Source of the DNA: Bacteroidales bacterium
GTDB taxonomy: Bacteria; Bacteroidota; Bacteroidia; Bacteroidales; UBA1715
Assembly: GCA_017642535.1 (NCBI GenBank)
Contig: JAGCOW010000027.1
Coordinates: forward strand, 1-39,341
DNA: 39,341 nucleotides
Direction: 5' to 3'
Part shown: positions 24,656 to 32,257 of the stretch, piece by piece
Position numbering within the stretch: the first letter of the stretch is position 1
Layout: each line of letters starts with the position of its first letter
The notes under the pieces: model-generated
Databases searched by the model: none
Seen by the model: the letters and a program-made list of their open reading frames with translations, nothing else
What the model was told of the DNA's origin: nothing
Program-made: the position numbers and the translations under genes

Positions 24656-26233
24656 ATGAAAAAAATATTGCTTTTTCTCGTATCGGTGTTCGTGTTCACT
24701 TCCTGTTATACCACGTGGACAATCGTAGGTGATTACACACAATTAGAAAAACAAGGTTTGAAATCGTATCAATACGACAAAGACAAACAATTCTATCTCT
24801 TCGGCGGACTTATTCCTCTTGGACATTCACACGTGAGAACGCCCAACGAGCCATGCGAAATCAAGTCAAAATTCAAGGTTGGCGATTTGCTTCTTTCCGC
24901 TATCACCTGCGATATTGTGACAAGCAGAACCGTGTATGTATATGCCTTGGAAGGCGGTCATCAATATCCGCTAAGCAACCAGCAAAATCAGGTACAAAAC
25001 AATTCGGTGAACGTGGTGGTACAAGTTGACAATCATCAAGACAATCAGCAATCGGCCGAGCCGCAACAAGAAGAAGTTGCAAAGACAGAAAAGAAACAAG
25101 AAAAACCTCAACCCGAAAAGAAAGCGAAAAAGCAAGATGAGCAAGCACAACCTGCACAAGAAACCGAGGTAGCGGCGGCTCCTGTTGAAAAGAAACCCAA
25201 GAAGCAAACTGAAAAAACGGCGAAGAAAGAAGAGAAAGTGCAACAAGACGTAGCTGTTGCCGAATCGCCCAAAGAAGAAGAAAAGCAAAGTCAGCCGGCT
25301 ATCATTCCTGCAAAGGAAAGCCCCATACAACCTGTGGTTGCCGAAGAGCCGAAACCTGTGGTTGAAGAAAAGCCAGCGGTTGTGACTAACGAAGCCACTC
25401 CTGTTGCCCCCAAAGCGACAAAACGCACCATTATTGAAAATGGAGCCATACACGCGCCATTTTCTATAGGAGAACACAAGAAAGTCTATTTCTCAAAAGG
25501 AAATCTGCAATATCAGGCAAGCAGCAAGAAATGGCGATTTGCCGAAAATCAATATGATATGATTGGTGCCGACAACGCACAAGTTTCGCCAAGCAACTCC
25601 CGCTGGATTGACTTGTTTGGCTGGGCTACAAGTGGCTGGAGCAACGGCAACACGTATTATATGCCATACGACACGGAGACAGCTTCGGCAACCAATGGTT
25701 ATGGTTACGGACCTACCAACGGGCAAACCTACGGCATCAGCTTGAAAGGTGCTTTTTCGGAAGCCGACTGGGGTGTGGCTAACAAAATAGAGGACGCGGG
25801 CGACTCCGCCGGAATATGGAGAACACTTTCGAGGGCAGAATGGGGCTATCTTCTTGTAAAACGACCCTTTGCCGACAATTTATACTCCTTGGCAACGGTT
25901 GAAAACGTAAAAGGAATGATTCTCCTGCCCGACAACTGGGAAGCGATTGAAGGCGTTACATTTGTTCCCACGGCAAGCTACGACAAGAACGTATATTCCA
26001 AAAGCCAATGGGACAAAATGGAATCGGCCGGAGCAGTATTCCTGCCTTCTGCCGGTTGCCGATACGGCACCACGATAGGAAACGCGGGCACCACCGGCTC
26101 ATACTGGTCTATTACTGCCGACGGCGAAGAAAAAGCGTGGTACTTCATCTTCAACAAGGCCAAAGTCGATATCAACTCAGAATTCAGCAGAGGACTGGGT
26201 CGCTCGGTGCGCCTTGTGAAAGACGTGCAATAG
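24656..26233 (+). CDS. Bor-like lipoprotein with charged linker and C-terminal domain
   Basis: 525 residues in three parts. Residues 1-17 are a lipoprotein signal (VFTSC, lipidated C17). Residues 17-102 (CYTTWTIVGDY.Q ... LFGGLIPLG ... PNEPCEIKSKF ... SRTVYVYALEGG) resemble the lambda Bor/Iss serum-resistance lipoprotein family. Residues ~105-265 are low-complexity Gln/Lys/Glu/Pro, probably a spacer across periplasm or capsule. The rest (FSIGEHKKVYFSKGNLQYQ ... WIDLFGWATSGWSNG ... LSRAEWGYLL ... FLPSAGCRYG ... GRSVRLVK) is a domain common in secreted Bacteroidales proteins; I do not know its function. It is likely anchored in the outer membrane. A paralogue with the same N-terminus but another C-terminus is at 34667. 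Confidence 0.82.
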   Translation: MKKILLFLVSVFVFTSCYTTWTIVGDYTQLEKQGLKSYQYDKDKQFYLFGGLIPLGHSHVRTPNEPCEIKSKFKVGDLLLSAITCDIVTSRTVYVYALEGGHQYPLSNQQNQVQNNSVNVVVQVDNHQDNQQSAEPQQEEVAKTEKKQEKPQPEKKAKKQDEQAQPAQETEVAAAPVEKKPKKQTEKTAKKEEKVQQDVAVAESPKEEEKQSQPAIIPAKESPIQPVVAEEPKPVVEEKPAVVTNEATPVAPKATKRTIIENGAIHAPFSIGEHKKVYFSKGNLQYQASSKKWRFAENQYDMIGADNAQVSPSNSRWIDLFGWATSGWSNGNTYYMPYDTETASATNGYGYGPTNGQTYGISLKGAFSEADWGVANKIEDAGDSAGIWRTLSRAEWGYLLVKRPFADNLYSLATVENVKGMILLPDNWEAIEGVTFVPTASYDKNVYSKSQWDKMESAGAVFLPSAGCRYGTTIGNAGTTGSYWSITADGEEKAWYFIFNKAKVDINSEFSRGLGRSVRLVKDVQ

Positions 26234-26295
26234 CCCGTTGTTGATTATTTGTTATAACTTCTTGTCGCTTCAAACGCCACATCTACAAAATTATG

Positions 26296-26303
26296 TAGAT
26301 TTG
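26296..26303 (+). promoter_or_regulatory. -7 element TAGATTTG for the OmpA-family gene
   Basis: A perfect TAnnTTTG match 16 bp before ATG 26320. Confidence 0.6.
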
Positions 26304-26319
26304 AAGAAAATTTTTTACT

Positions 26320-27318
26320 ATGAAAAAGATAGCTTTTTTCACGCTTTGTGTGGCACTTTTAGGTTCTTGCGTCTCTCAAAAAAAATACGACGAAATGGTT
26401 GCGAGAAACCAGTTTGACAAGGATTCTCTGCAATGGGAAGTTAGCAACTGCAAAAAGCATCTGGAAAAAACAACGGCTTTGGAAGAATCGCTTGAGAAAA
26501 AAGTCGTTGCGCTTCGTGCCGATTCCCTTTCGAAAAAAAGACAGATAGAAAATCTCACCTCGCAAAATGCCGAATTGAAGCAATTGAATCAAAATCTTAC
26601 CAACAAACAGTCGGCAATGATAAAACAACAGGCAGCCGAAAGCAAGAAAACGTTGGAAGAATTACAATCGGCACGCGAAAAATTGCAAAACCGCGAAGAC
26701 GAGCTTGATTCAATACAATTGAGTTTGGAACAAGAACGCAAGAATCTCGACAAAATTCGCCGCGAACTTGGCATAAAAGACAACGAAATCTTGGCAAAAA
26801 ACAAACAAATCGCCGAAATGGAAGAAATTCTTCGCAAGAAAGATTCCACCACGCTTGCTTTGCGTCACAAAATAGAAAAAGCACTGAATGGATTTGAAGG
26901 TCAGGGACTTAACATAACGCAACGTGACGGAAAAATCTACCTGGTACTCGACGAATCGCTGTTGTTCGGCGTGGGCAAAAGCGACGTGGCTGCCAAAGGG
27001 CAGGAAGTGTTGAAGAATCTTGCTTCCGTTTTGGAACAAAACCCCGACATCAACATTGAAATTGAAGGACACACCGACAACACAGGAGGTACAAAAATCA
27101 ACTGGGAACTGAGTACCAAACGTGCGTTGGCAATCTCACAAATATTGCTTGACAATTCCCAAATCGACGGCAAACGCATTACCGTTTCCGGCCGTGGTCA
27201 ATATTGCCCGGTTGACAACACCAACACCGCCGAAGGCCGAGCAAAGAACCGCCGTTCCGAAATCATCCTCACACCTGATTTACAGGAATTGTACGATATT
27301 TTGAATACAAAAGAATAA
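26320..27318 (+). CDS. OmpA-family lipoprotein with coiled coil
   Basis: 332 residues with lipobox LLGSC (C17). A long charged coiled coil follows (about 25-190; KKHLEKTTALEESLEKKVVAL, LEELQSAREKLQNREDELDS). The C-terminal OmpA/Pal peptidoglycan-binding domain shows VLEQNPDINIEIEGHTDNTG, NWELSTKRALAISQ and GRAKNRRSEI. It should link the outer membrane (lipid) to peptidoglycan. Pal itself lacks the long coil, so this is a structural relative rather than Pal. Confidence 0.93.
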   Translation: MKKIAFFTLCVALLGSCVSQKKYDEMVARNQFDKDSLQWEVSNCKKHLEKTTALEESLEKKVVALRADSLSKKRQIENLTSQNAELKQLNQNLTNKQSAMIKQQAAESKKTLEELQSAREKLQNREDELDSIQLSLEQERKNLDKIRRELGIKDNEILAKNKQIAEMEEILRKKDSTTLALRHKIEKALNGFEGQGLNITQRDGKIYLVLDESLLFGVGKSDVAAKGQEVLKNLASVLEQNPDINIEIEGHTDNTGGTKINWELSTKRALAISQILLDNSQIDGKRITVSGRGQYCPVDNTNTAEGRAKNRRSEIILTPDLQELYDILNTKE

Positions 27319-27345
27319 TTGTATCACCGATTTTCATGATACAAT

Positions 27346-27369
27346 GTAGGGCTGCCGTAATACGACAAC
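27346..27369. repeat. Family 2 palindrome, degenerate (GTAGGGCTGCCG...)
   Basis: The left arm matches the copy at 28772. The right arm is altered (CGACAAC). Confidence 0.6.
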
Positions 27370-27454
27370 ACGATAGAATTATATCTTTCGAACAAGGTGA
27401 CTGTGCCGTTAGACACTTCATATCGGTAGAATAGAGATTTATCTTCTTATTAAA

Positions 27455-27499
27455 CGTGCCGTAAGGTACGTGTGATAGGTTATTCGTACCTACGGCACG
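27455..27499. repeat. Long inverted repeat (CGTGCCGTA...TACGGCACG)
   Basis: Arms CGTGCCGTAAGGTACG and CGTACCTACGGCACG pair over 15 bp with a one-base bulge around a 14-nt loop. Its GTGCC/GGCAC ends recur at 27537-27550. Confidence 0.7.
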
Positions 27500-27645
27500 A
27501 AAAGAAATGAGGGAATTTTGTCTCTACCAATATTTTGTGCCTAACGGCACATTTATTTTTTACGAATTATTGTAGGGACGTCGTGCCTCGTTGGTATAAT
27601 GATAGATTTTTTTGCATAGTTCGTATATTTTTTAGAAAATAAATA

Positions 27646-27653
27646 TATATTTG
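27646..27653 (+). promoter_or_regulatory. -7 element TATATTTG with GGTGA start-site element, paralogue A
   Basis: TAnnTTTG is followed after 4 nt by GGTGATTTTAG at 27658. The same arrangement precedes paralogues B, C and D. Confidence 0.7.
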
Positions 27654-27693
27654 CAGAGGTGATTTTAGCGTTTGTCCGAAAGGAAGGTGGTGT

Positions 27694-28653
27694 ATGAAAA
27701 ATGGTTTACTTATTATTTTACGATTGCTTGTAGTGTTTGCATTAGTATGTAATGTGAGCGGAGCGTTTGCAGCGACAGAAACAATAAATGGAAATTATAT
27801 ATTGACTTCAGATAAATCTGTAGGTAATAACGATACTTTAATTATAAACGGTAATCTTAACATTCCTGATAATAAAAAACTTACAATAAACAATAATGCT
27901 GTTTTACGAGTAAAAGGAAATTTGACTGTTGCCGCAAGAGGAACACTGGAATTAAAAAACAACAGTCGTTTATATGTTAGTGGTGATTTGATACAGGATG
28001 GTACGTCTCCTTTGGGATGGGGTATTTTATGGGTTACAGTTGGTGACGTGACGAACGGTAATAACACATTTATTGTAGTTGAAGGGGATTACACTATATG
28101 GGGTAATGATGGTGATGGAAAGACAGGGTATTTAGATCCTTCTAAAAGTACAATATATGTTTTTGGAGACAATGATCTAAACAAGGTGTATAACTCATCT
28201 ACAGTAGATAAAGTAAAAGATCAAGATGATTTTTTCAATGAACAACACGCTAGTTCTATTTCAGAATTTCTCCCCATCGAACTCACCTCATTCACTGCCA
28301 CAGCAACGGACTATGGTATCACATTCAAATGGGTAACAGCTTCGGAAGTTGAGAATGATTATTTTACTTTGGAATTTTCGGAAAATGGAGAAGATTTTAT
28401 TGCGATAGACTACGTACACGGAGCGGGAACGACTTCGGAAACGTCGGAATATGAATACGTATGGGATGCAAAACCAACGGCAGACATTCTGTATTTCCGC
28501 CTGAAACAAACCGACTACAACGGCGAATTCACCTATTCCGACATTCTTGTGTTTGCACCAAAGAATAGCCACGGCGCAACCAGAACGCTGTATTACGGTC
28601 CTCTGAAACTGAACGTTGTTGACGGCCAGTTGCGGTATATTGAGAATAAATAA
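27694..28653 (+). CDS. Secreted array paralogue A: beta-solenoid-like N-terminus, constant C-module
   Basis: 319 residues with a signal peptide (MKNGLLIILRLLVVFALVCN ... AFA). Residues ~25-190 alternate short strands and turns (LIINGNLNIPDNKKLTINNN, VLRVKGNLTVAARGTLELKN), as in right-handed beta-helices or solenoids. From residue 193 the shared module begins (LPIELTSFTA ... GAGTTSETSEYEY ... RLKQTDYNGEFTYSD), and the end is YYGPLKLNVVDGQLRYIENK. The module usually precedes a T9SS type A sorting domain in other Bacteroidota proteins, but that domain is missing here. Function unknown; surface or extracellular structural or adhesive role inferred. Confidence 0.78.
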   Translation: MKNGLLIILRLLVVFALVCNVSGAFAATETINGNYILTSDKSVGNNDTLIINGNLNIPDNKKLTINNNAVLRVKGNLTVAARGTLELKNNSRLYVSGDLIQDGTSPLGWGILWVTVGDVTNGNNTFIVVEGDYTIWGNDGDGKTGYLDPSKSTIYVFGDNDLNKVYNSSTVDKVKDQDDFFNEQHASSISEFLPIELTSFTATATDYGITFKWVTASEVENDYFTLEFSENGEDFIAIDYVHGAGTTSETSEYEYVWDAKPTADILYFRLKQTDYNGEFTYSDILVFAPKNSHGATRTLYYGPLKLNVVDGQLRYIENK

Positions 28654-28673
28654 TCAAATTTTACAAGGGATTT

Positions 28674-28696
28674 GTAGGAACGCATTGAATGCGTCC
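28674..28696. repeat. Family 3 palindrome (GTAGGAACGCATTGAATGCGTCC)
   Basis: The GTAG foot and GACGCATTcAATGCGTCC core are shared with 33464-33486. Confidence 0.65.
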
Positions 28697-28700
28697 ATAT

Positions 28701-28726
28701 GTAGGGCTGTCACATTGTGGCAGCCA
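28701..28726. repeat. Family 2 palindrome (GTAGGGCTGTCACATTGTGGCAGCC)
   Basis: Arms GGCTG(T/C)CA.../...TGGCAGCC with a GTAG foot, in the A-B intergenic region. Confidence 0.75.
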
Positions 28727-28771
28727 TTGTGTACATACGGGACATTGATAGTCGTTCGGTACGGTAATTCT

Positions 28772-28797
28772 GTAGGGCTGCCGTAATACGACAGCCG
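28772..28797. repeat. Family 2 palindrome (GTAGGGCTGCCG...CGACAGCC)
   Basis: Second family 2 copy in the A-B intergenic region. Confidence 0.75.
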
Positions 28798-28884
28798 TGA
28801 TTTTTTAGTTCGTATAATCATCTATAGAAACACCTATTTCGTCTATTTGTCGATACATATAATAAAGTAATAAGATGTTTTATA

Positions 28885-28892
28885 TACTTTTG
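28885..28892 (+). promoter_or_regulatory. -7 element TACTTTTG with GGTGA element, paralogue B
   Basis: Followed after 4 nt by GGTGAGAATTCGG (28897-28909). The ~85 bp upstream share blocks such as TTCGTATAA and CCTATTTCGTCTATT with the region before paralogue D. Confidence 0.7.
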
Positions 28893-28943
28893 TTGCGGTG
28901 AGAATTCGGATATTCGATTTTTCCGTCTAAAGGTGTGTGTGGT

Positions 28944-30776
28944 ATGAAAAAACGTTTTATTTACTGTCTTCGATTGCTTGTGGCGCTTGCATTGGTGTGT
29001 AATGTGAACGGAGTATTTGCAACGACAATTTCTACAAACACAACTCTTTCTTCTGCAACAACATACTCGGGTGATGTAACCGTTAACCCGGGCGTTACGC
29101 TTACTATTTCTTCCGAAGTTACTATAAACGGCAACCTTATCAACAACGGCGGTACCATTATAGTTGGCGAAGGCGGTGTTCTTACGGTTGATGGGGATGT
29201 GACGAATACAAGTGACAATACATCATATAATAGTTCCACAAAATACTATAGAAATGGGGGGGAGGCTACGAAGTCAAACTATGAAAAAAAACCTAACACT
29301 AGTCCTTCTGCAACTACAAGGTCGCAAATTACAATAATAGAATATAATATAGGTTTGATTGAAGTTTCTAATGGCGGTTCTTTGAACACTAATGGGAATG
29401 TTGAAAATAATGGGGCTAACTTGACCATTACTTCTGTAGATGCGACAAAATTGTCACGTATAATTATAAATGGTACTTTTACGAATTCGGAAAATGTTTT
29501 TTCTGTAAGAACAGAGAGCCAGATAGCAGACAAAAAAAAGTCTGGTAAAAACGAATGGGAGTCTGACCATGACAACACTTATTCAGATAAAATTATTGAA
29601 TCTGTTGCATCAACAATCAATCTTTCTAACGGCTATTTAGTTGTAAAGGGAAGTATGGAATTACAAGATAACTCAGTTATAAATTATAATATAGCATCTT
29701 CGTTAGGAGAAGACATTCAATCCACAATAAATGTTTCTGGTAATGTAGTTCAAGCCGAGAATGCTGATATAAATTTGGCATCGGGTGCAAAAGGTCAACT
29801 GATAGTAGCAGAAACATATACCGACAACACAACAACTGATGGCGATGCAAATCACCCTTGGAGTATTACGGATGATGGTGAATTCGTGGTGAATAGTGGT
29901 TTTGATTTGTATGCTAAAAAATATGTTTCGGCAAAAATAGATTCTAAGGAAGATGAAATAGATGCGCTTATTGCTTCTTTGAATGCACAAATATCAGAAT
30001 TGACTGGAAAAACATTAGATGAGTATATGCAATTGGCACATCCCGATGAATACGAAAAATACAAAAATAATTCAGGCATTCCAAAGAAAAATCTACTTGC
30101 TGGTTGGAGAAAATACTCTACATATTATACTTCTTTTGGTGAATATTTTAGATATGAAGCATCTACCTCATGGGGGGAGTTTCTAGCATCATGGGGTAGC
30201 GCAGTGCCAACAGAGGAACAATACAACACAGCTGCAGGTGCAGAACGGGCTGCTGCAGTAGCTATATTGCAAGCTGAATTAGAAGAAAATACGGCATTAA
30301 AAGAAACCTTTGAAGAGTTAATAAGAGTTCTCGAAGAAAAAGGTGTCAAGTCTCTTGACATAGAGTCTCAATCAGCATCAGTTTATGCCCTTCTCCCCAT
30401 CGAACTCACTTCATTCACCGTTTCGGCAAATGAATACGCCTATACGTTCAATTGGGTAACGGCTTCGGAAGATAACAACGATTATTTCACTTTGGAATAT
30501 TCAATAGACGGTGTGGATTTCAGCGAGATAGACTACGTACACGGAGCGGGAACGACTTCGGAAACGTCGGAATACGAATATGTGTGGAACGCAAAACCAA
30601 CGGCAGACATTCTGTATTTCCGCCTGAAACAAACCGACTATAACGGTGAATATACGTATTCGGATGTGATTGTGTCGTGCCGCAAGAAATCGGCTGGTGC
30701 AACCAGAACGTTCCGTTATGGTCCGCTCAACCTTCAGGTTGTTGACGGCGAATTGCGGTATATTGAAAATAAATAA
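28944..30776 (+). CDS. Secreted array paralogue B: long N-terminus with helical insert, constant C-module
   Basis: ATG 28944 gives 610 residues; a GTG nine bases upstream is less likely. The signal peptide is close to that of A (LRLLVALALVCNVNGVFA). Residues ~25-330 are Asn/Thr/Ser-rich solenoid-like sequence (VTVNPGVTLTISSEVTINGN). Residues ~335-475 form a charged, Ala/Glu-rich helical stretch (SLNAQISELTGKTLDEYMQL, AAAVAILQAELEENTALKET) that A, C and D lack. The C-module starts at residue 484 and ends YGPLNLQVVDGELRYIENK. No T9SS sorting domain follows. Its C-module combines features of A/C and of D. Function unknown. Confidence 0.77.
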   Translation: MKKRFIYCLRLLVALALVCNVNGVFATTISTNTTLSSATTYSGDVTVNPGVTLTISSEVTINGNLINNGGTIIVGEGGVLTVDGDVTNTSDNTSYNSSTKYYRNGGEATKSNYEKKPNTSPSATTRSQITIIEYNIGLIEVSNGGSLNTNGNVENNGANLTITSVDATKLSRIIINGTFTNSENVFSVRTESQIADKKKSGKNEWESDHDNTYSDKIIESVASTINLSNGYLVVKGSMELQDNSVINYNIASSLGEDIQSTINVSGNVVQAENADINLASGAKGQLIVAETYTDNTTTDGDANHPWSITDDGEFVVNSGFDLYAKKYVSAKIDSKEDEIDALIASLNAQISELTGKTLDEYMQLAHPDEYEKYKNNSGIPKKNLLAGWRKYSTYYTSFGEYFRYEASTSWGEFLASWGSAVPTEEQYNTAAGAERAAAVAILQAELEENTALKETFEELIRVLEEKGVKSLDIESQSASVYALLPIELTSFTVSANEYAYTFNWVTASEDNNDYFTLEYSIDGVDFSEIDYVHGAGTTSETSEYEYVWNAKPTADILYFRLKQTDYNGEYTYSDVIVSCRKKSAGATRTFRYGPLNLQVVDGELRYIENK

Positions 30777-30802
30777 TCTGAATTAACACGAGGATTCCCC
30801 TG

Positions 30803-30828
30803 TAGGGCTGTCATAATATGGCAGCCCC
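30803..30828. repeat. Family 2 palindrome (GTAGGGCTGTCATAATATGGCAGCC)
   Basis: In the B-C intergenic region, 27 bp after the paralogue B stop. Confidence 0.75.
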
Positions 30829-30937
30829 ATCACCACGGCGTTCCCAGCAAAACCGCCATTCGCCCAACGGGAGGAATTACATTCTCTGTTCGTCTAATTT
30901 TTTTTGCATTTTCTCTATCGTTTTTTTTAAACATTTC

Positions 30938-30945
30938 TATATTTG
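30938..30945 (+). promoter_or_regulatory. -7 element TATATTTG with GGTGA element, paralogue C
   Basis: Followed after 4 nt by GGTGAAATTTGGG (30950-30962). It lies within the longer open frame, so ATG 30986 is the start. Confidence 0.7.
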
Positions 30946-30985
30946 TATTGGTGAAATTTGGGTTTATCCCAAAGGAGTGTGTTGT

Positions 30986-31963
30986 ATGAAGTCATTAAGA
31001 AGGCATCTTCTACTATTGTTTTCAATGTTTTTTTTCATTGGGAAAACAGCGTATGCTGCAACTCCAACAAGTTATTCCACAACAGATTGGTCGGAAGTAA
31101 GTTCCAAGTTAAGTTCGTTTGATATTGTACATTACACAGGTGATGTTACTATAAAAAGTACTAGTTTTACGATCCCAGAAAATAAGACACTAATAATCAC
31201 GGGAAATCTTTTACTTGATTATGAATATTCAAAATATTTGACTGTCACTGGAAATCTCCTTATTGAAGGGAATCTAACTATGGAACATGGAGGATTACTT
31301 TCAATAGGCGACCATGGAGTTGTTTTTATTAAGAAAAATCTTTTGGGAACAACAGGAAAAATAAATATTAGTTGTCATGATGCAAACAGATATGGAACTT
31401 TTATGTGTGACTCATCCAAAATAAGTTCTATAAAAGTTTCTTATAGTAAGAATCAAGCAAGCGGAAATGCTGTTTATATAGATGATGTAATTGGTTCTAT
31501 TGATATAAAAGGAGGAACCGAAGGAGATAAAGCTCGAGAAAAAGGCACACAACTATTTGAAAAAATGGGAGAATTAGGGCTTTTACCTATACAAATTTCT
31601 TCGTTTGTGGTAAAAAAAGATAAAAACGGTTACACCTTCAATTGGGTAACGGCTTCGGAGGTTGAGAACGATTATTTCACCTTGGAATTTTCGGAAAATG
31701 GAGAAGATTTTATTGCGATAGACTACGTACACGGAGCGGGAACAACGTCGGAAACGTCGGAATACGAATATGTGTGGGACGCAAAACCAACGGCAGACAT
31801 TCTGTATTTCCGCCTGAAACAAACCGACTACAACGGAGAATTCACCTATTCCGACATATTGGTGTATGCACCGAAGAAAAGCCACGGAGCAAACAGAATA
31901 TTATATTACGGCCCTCTTAAACTGAATGTTGTTGACGGCCAGTTGCGGTATATTGTGGAATAA
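30986..31963 (+). CDS. Secreted array paralogue C: short N-terminus, constant C-module
   Basis: ATG 30986 gives 325 residues; the open frame from 30818 contains the promoter and a palindrome and is not coding. A signal peptide follows (RRHLLLLFSMFFFIGKTAYA). Residues ~30-190 have the strand-turn pattern TLIITGNLLLDYEYSKYLTV TG-N-LLIEGNLTMEHGGLL. The C-module starts at residue 200 with a diverged entry (LPIQISSFVVKKDKNGY), then becomes nearly identical to that of A through YSDIL. It ends YGPLKLNVVDGQLRYIVE. No sorting domain. Function unknown. Confidence 0.77.
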   Translation: MKSLRRHLLLLFSMFFFIGKTAYAATPTSYSTTDWSEVSSKLSSFDIVHYTGDVTIKSTSFTIPENKTLIITGNLLLDYEYSKYLTVTGNLLIEGNLTMEHGGLLSIGDHGVVFIKKNLLGTTGKINISCHDANRYGTFMCDSSKISSIKVSYSKNQASGNAVYIDDVIGSIDIKGGTEGDKAREKGTQLFEKMGELGLLPIQISSFVVKKDKNGYTFNWVTASEVENDYFTLEFSENGEDFIAIDYVHGAGTTSETSEYEYVWDAKPTADILYFRLKQTDYNGEFTYSDILVYAPKKSHGANRILYYGPLKLNVVDGQLRYIVE

Positions 31964-32002
31964 TTTGCCATACCATCCATTGAATATATTTGGAATTTAT
32001 TG

Positions 32003-32030
32003 GTAGAGACGTGCCATGGCGCGTCTCTAC
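32003..32030. repeat. Family 1 palindrome (GTAGAGACGTGCC...GTCTCTAC)
   Basis: 28-bp copy in the C-D intergenic region. Its core matches the copy at 22665-22692. Confidence 0.85.
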
Positions 32031-32083
32031 GCGTTTCATCACGGAATTAAAACGTATCGTGCCCACCATTCCTATAATGCAAT

Positions 32084-32112
32084 GTAGGGCTGCCATAATA
32101 TGGCAGCCCTAC
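32084..32112. repeat. Family 2 palindrome, complete (GTAGGGCTGCCA...CAGCCCTAC)
   Basis: A 29-bp perfect palindrome around a single central base, the most complete family 2 copy here. Confidence 0.85.
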
Positions 32113-32216
32113 AATAAACATCACGGAAATTTATTTCTAATTCGTATAAATATCTATGTTTTTGCCTATTTCGTCTATTATCAACCTTATATATAATAGT
32201 GTAGCAAAACGATTTT

Positions 32217-32224
32217 TATTTTTG
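32217..32224 (+). promoter_or_regulatory. -7 element TATTTTTG with GGTGA element, paralogue D
   Basis: Followed after 4 nt by GGTGATAATTCGA (32229-32241). Confidence 0.7.
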
Positions 32225-32257
32225 TTGCGGTGATAATTCGACTAACTGAATAAGGGT

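Larger units (their letters stand above)
27319..27693 (+). other. Gene-free 375-bp region with several inverted repeats
   Basis: It holds a 9-bp hairpin (27318-27326/27337-27345, no T tract) right after the OmpA-family stop; a degenerate family 2 palindrome (27346-27369); a long near-perfect inverted repeat (27455-27499); a short GTGCC/GGCAC hairpin (27537-27550) followed by a T-rich stretch; a GTAGGGACG half-site (27572-27580); and the promoter of the first paralogue. I see no ORF with coding character. Confidence 0.6.

Noticed and set aside
27318..27345. Hairpin TTGTATCA/TGATACAA as terminator of the OmpA-family gene
   Set aside because: The stem is good but no T tract follows. Described only within the intergenic entry.
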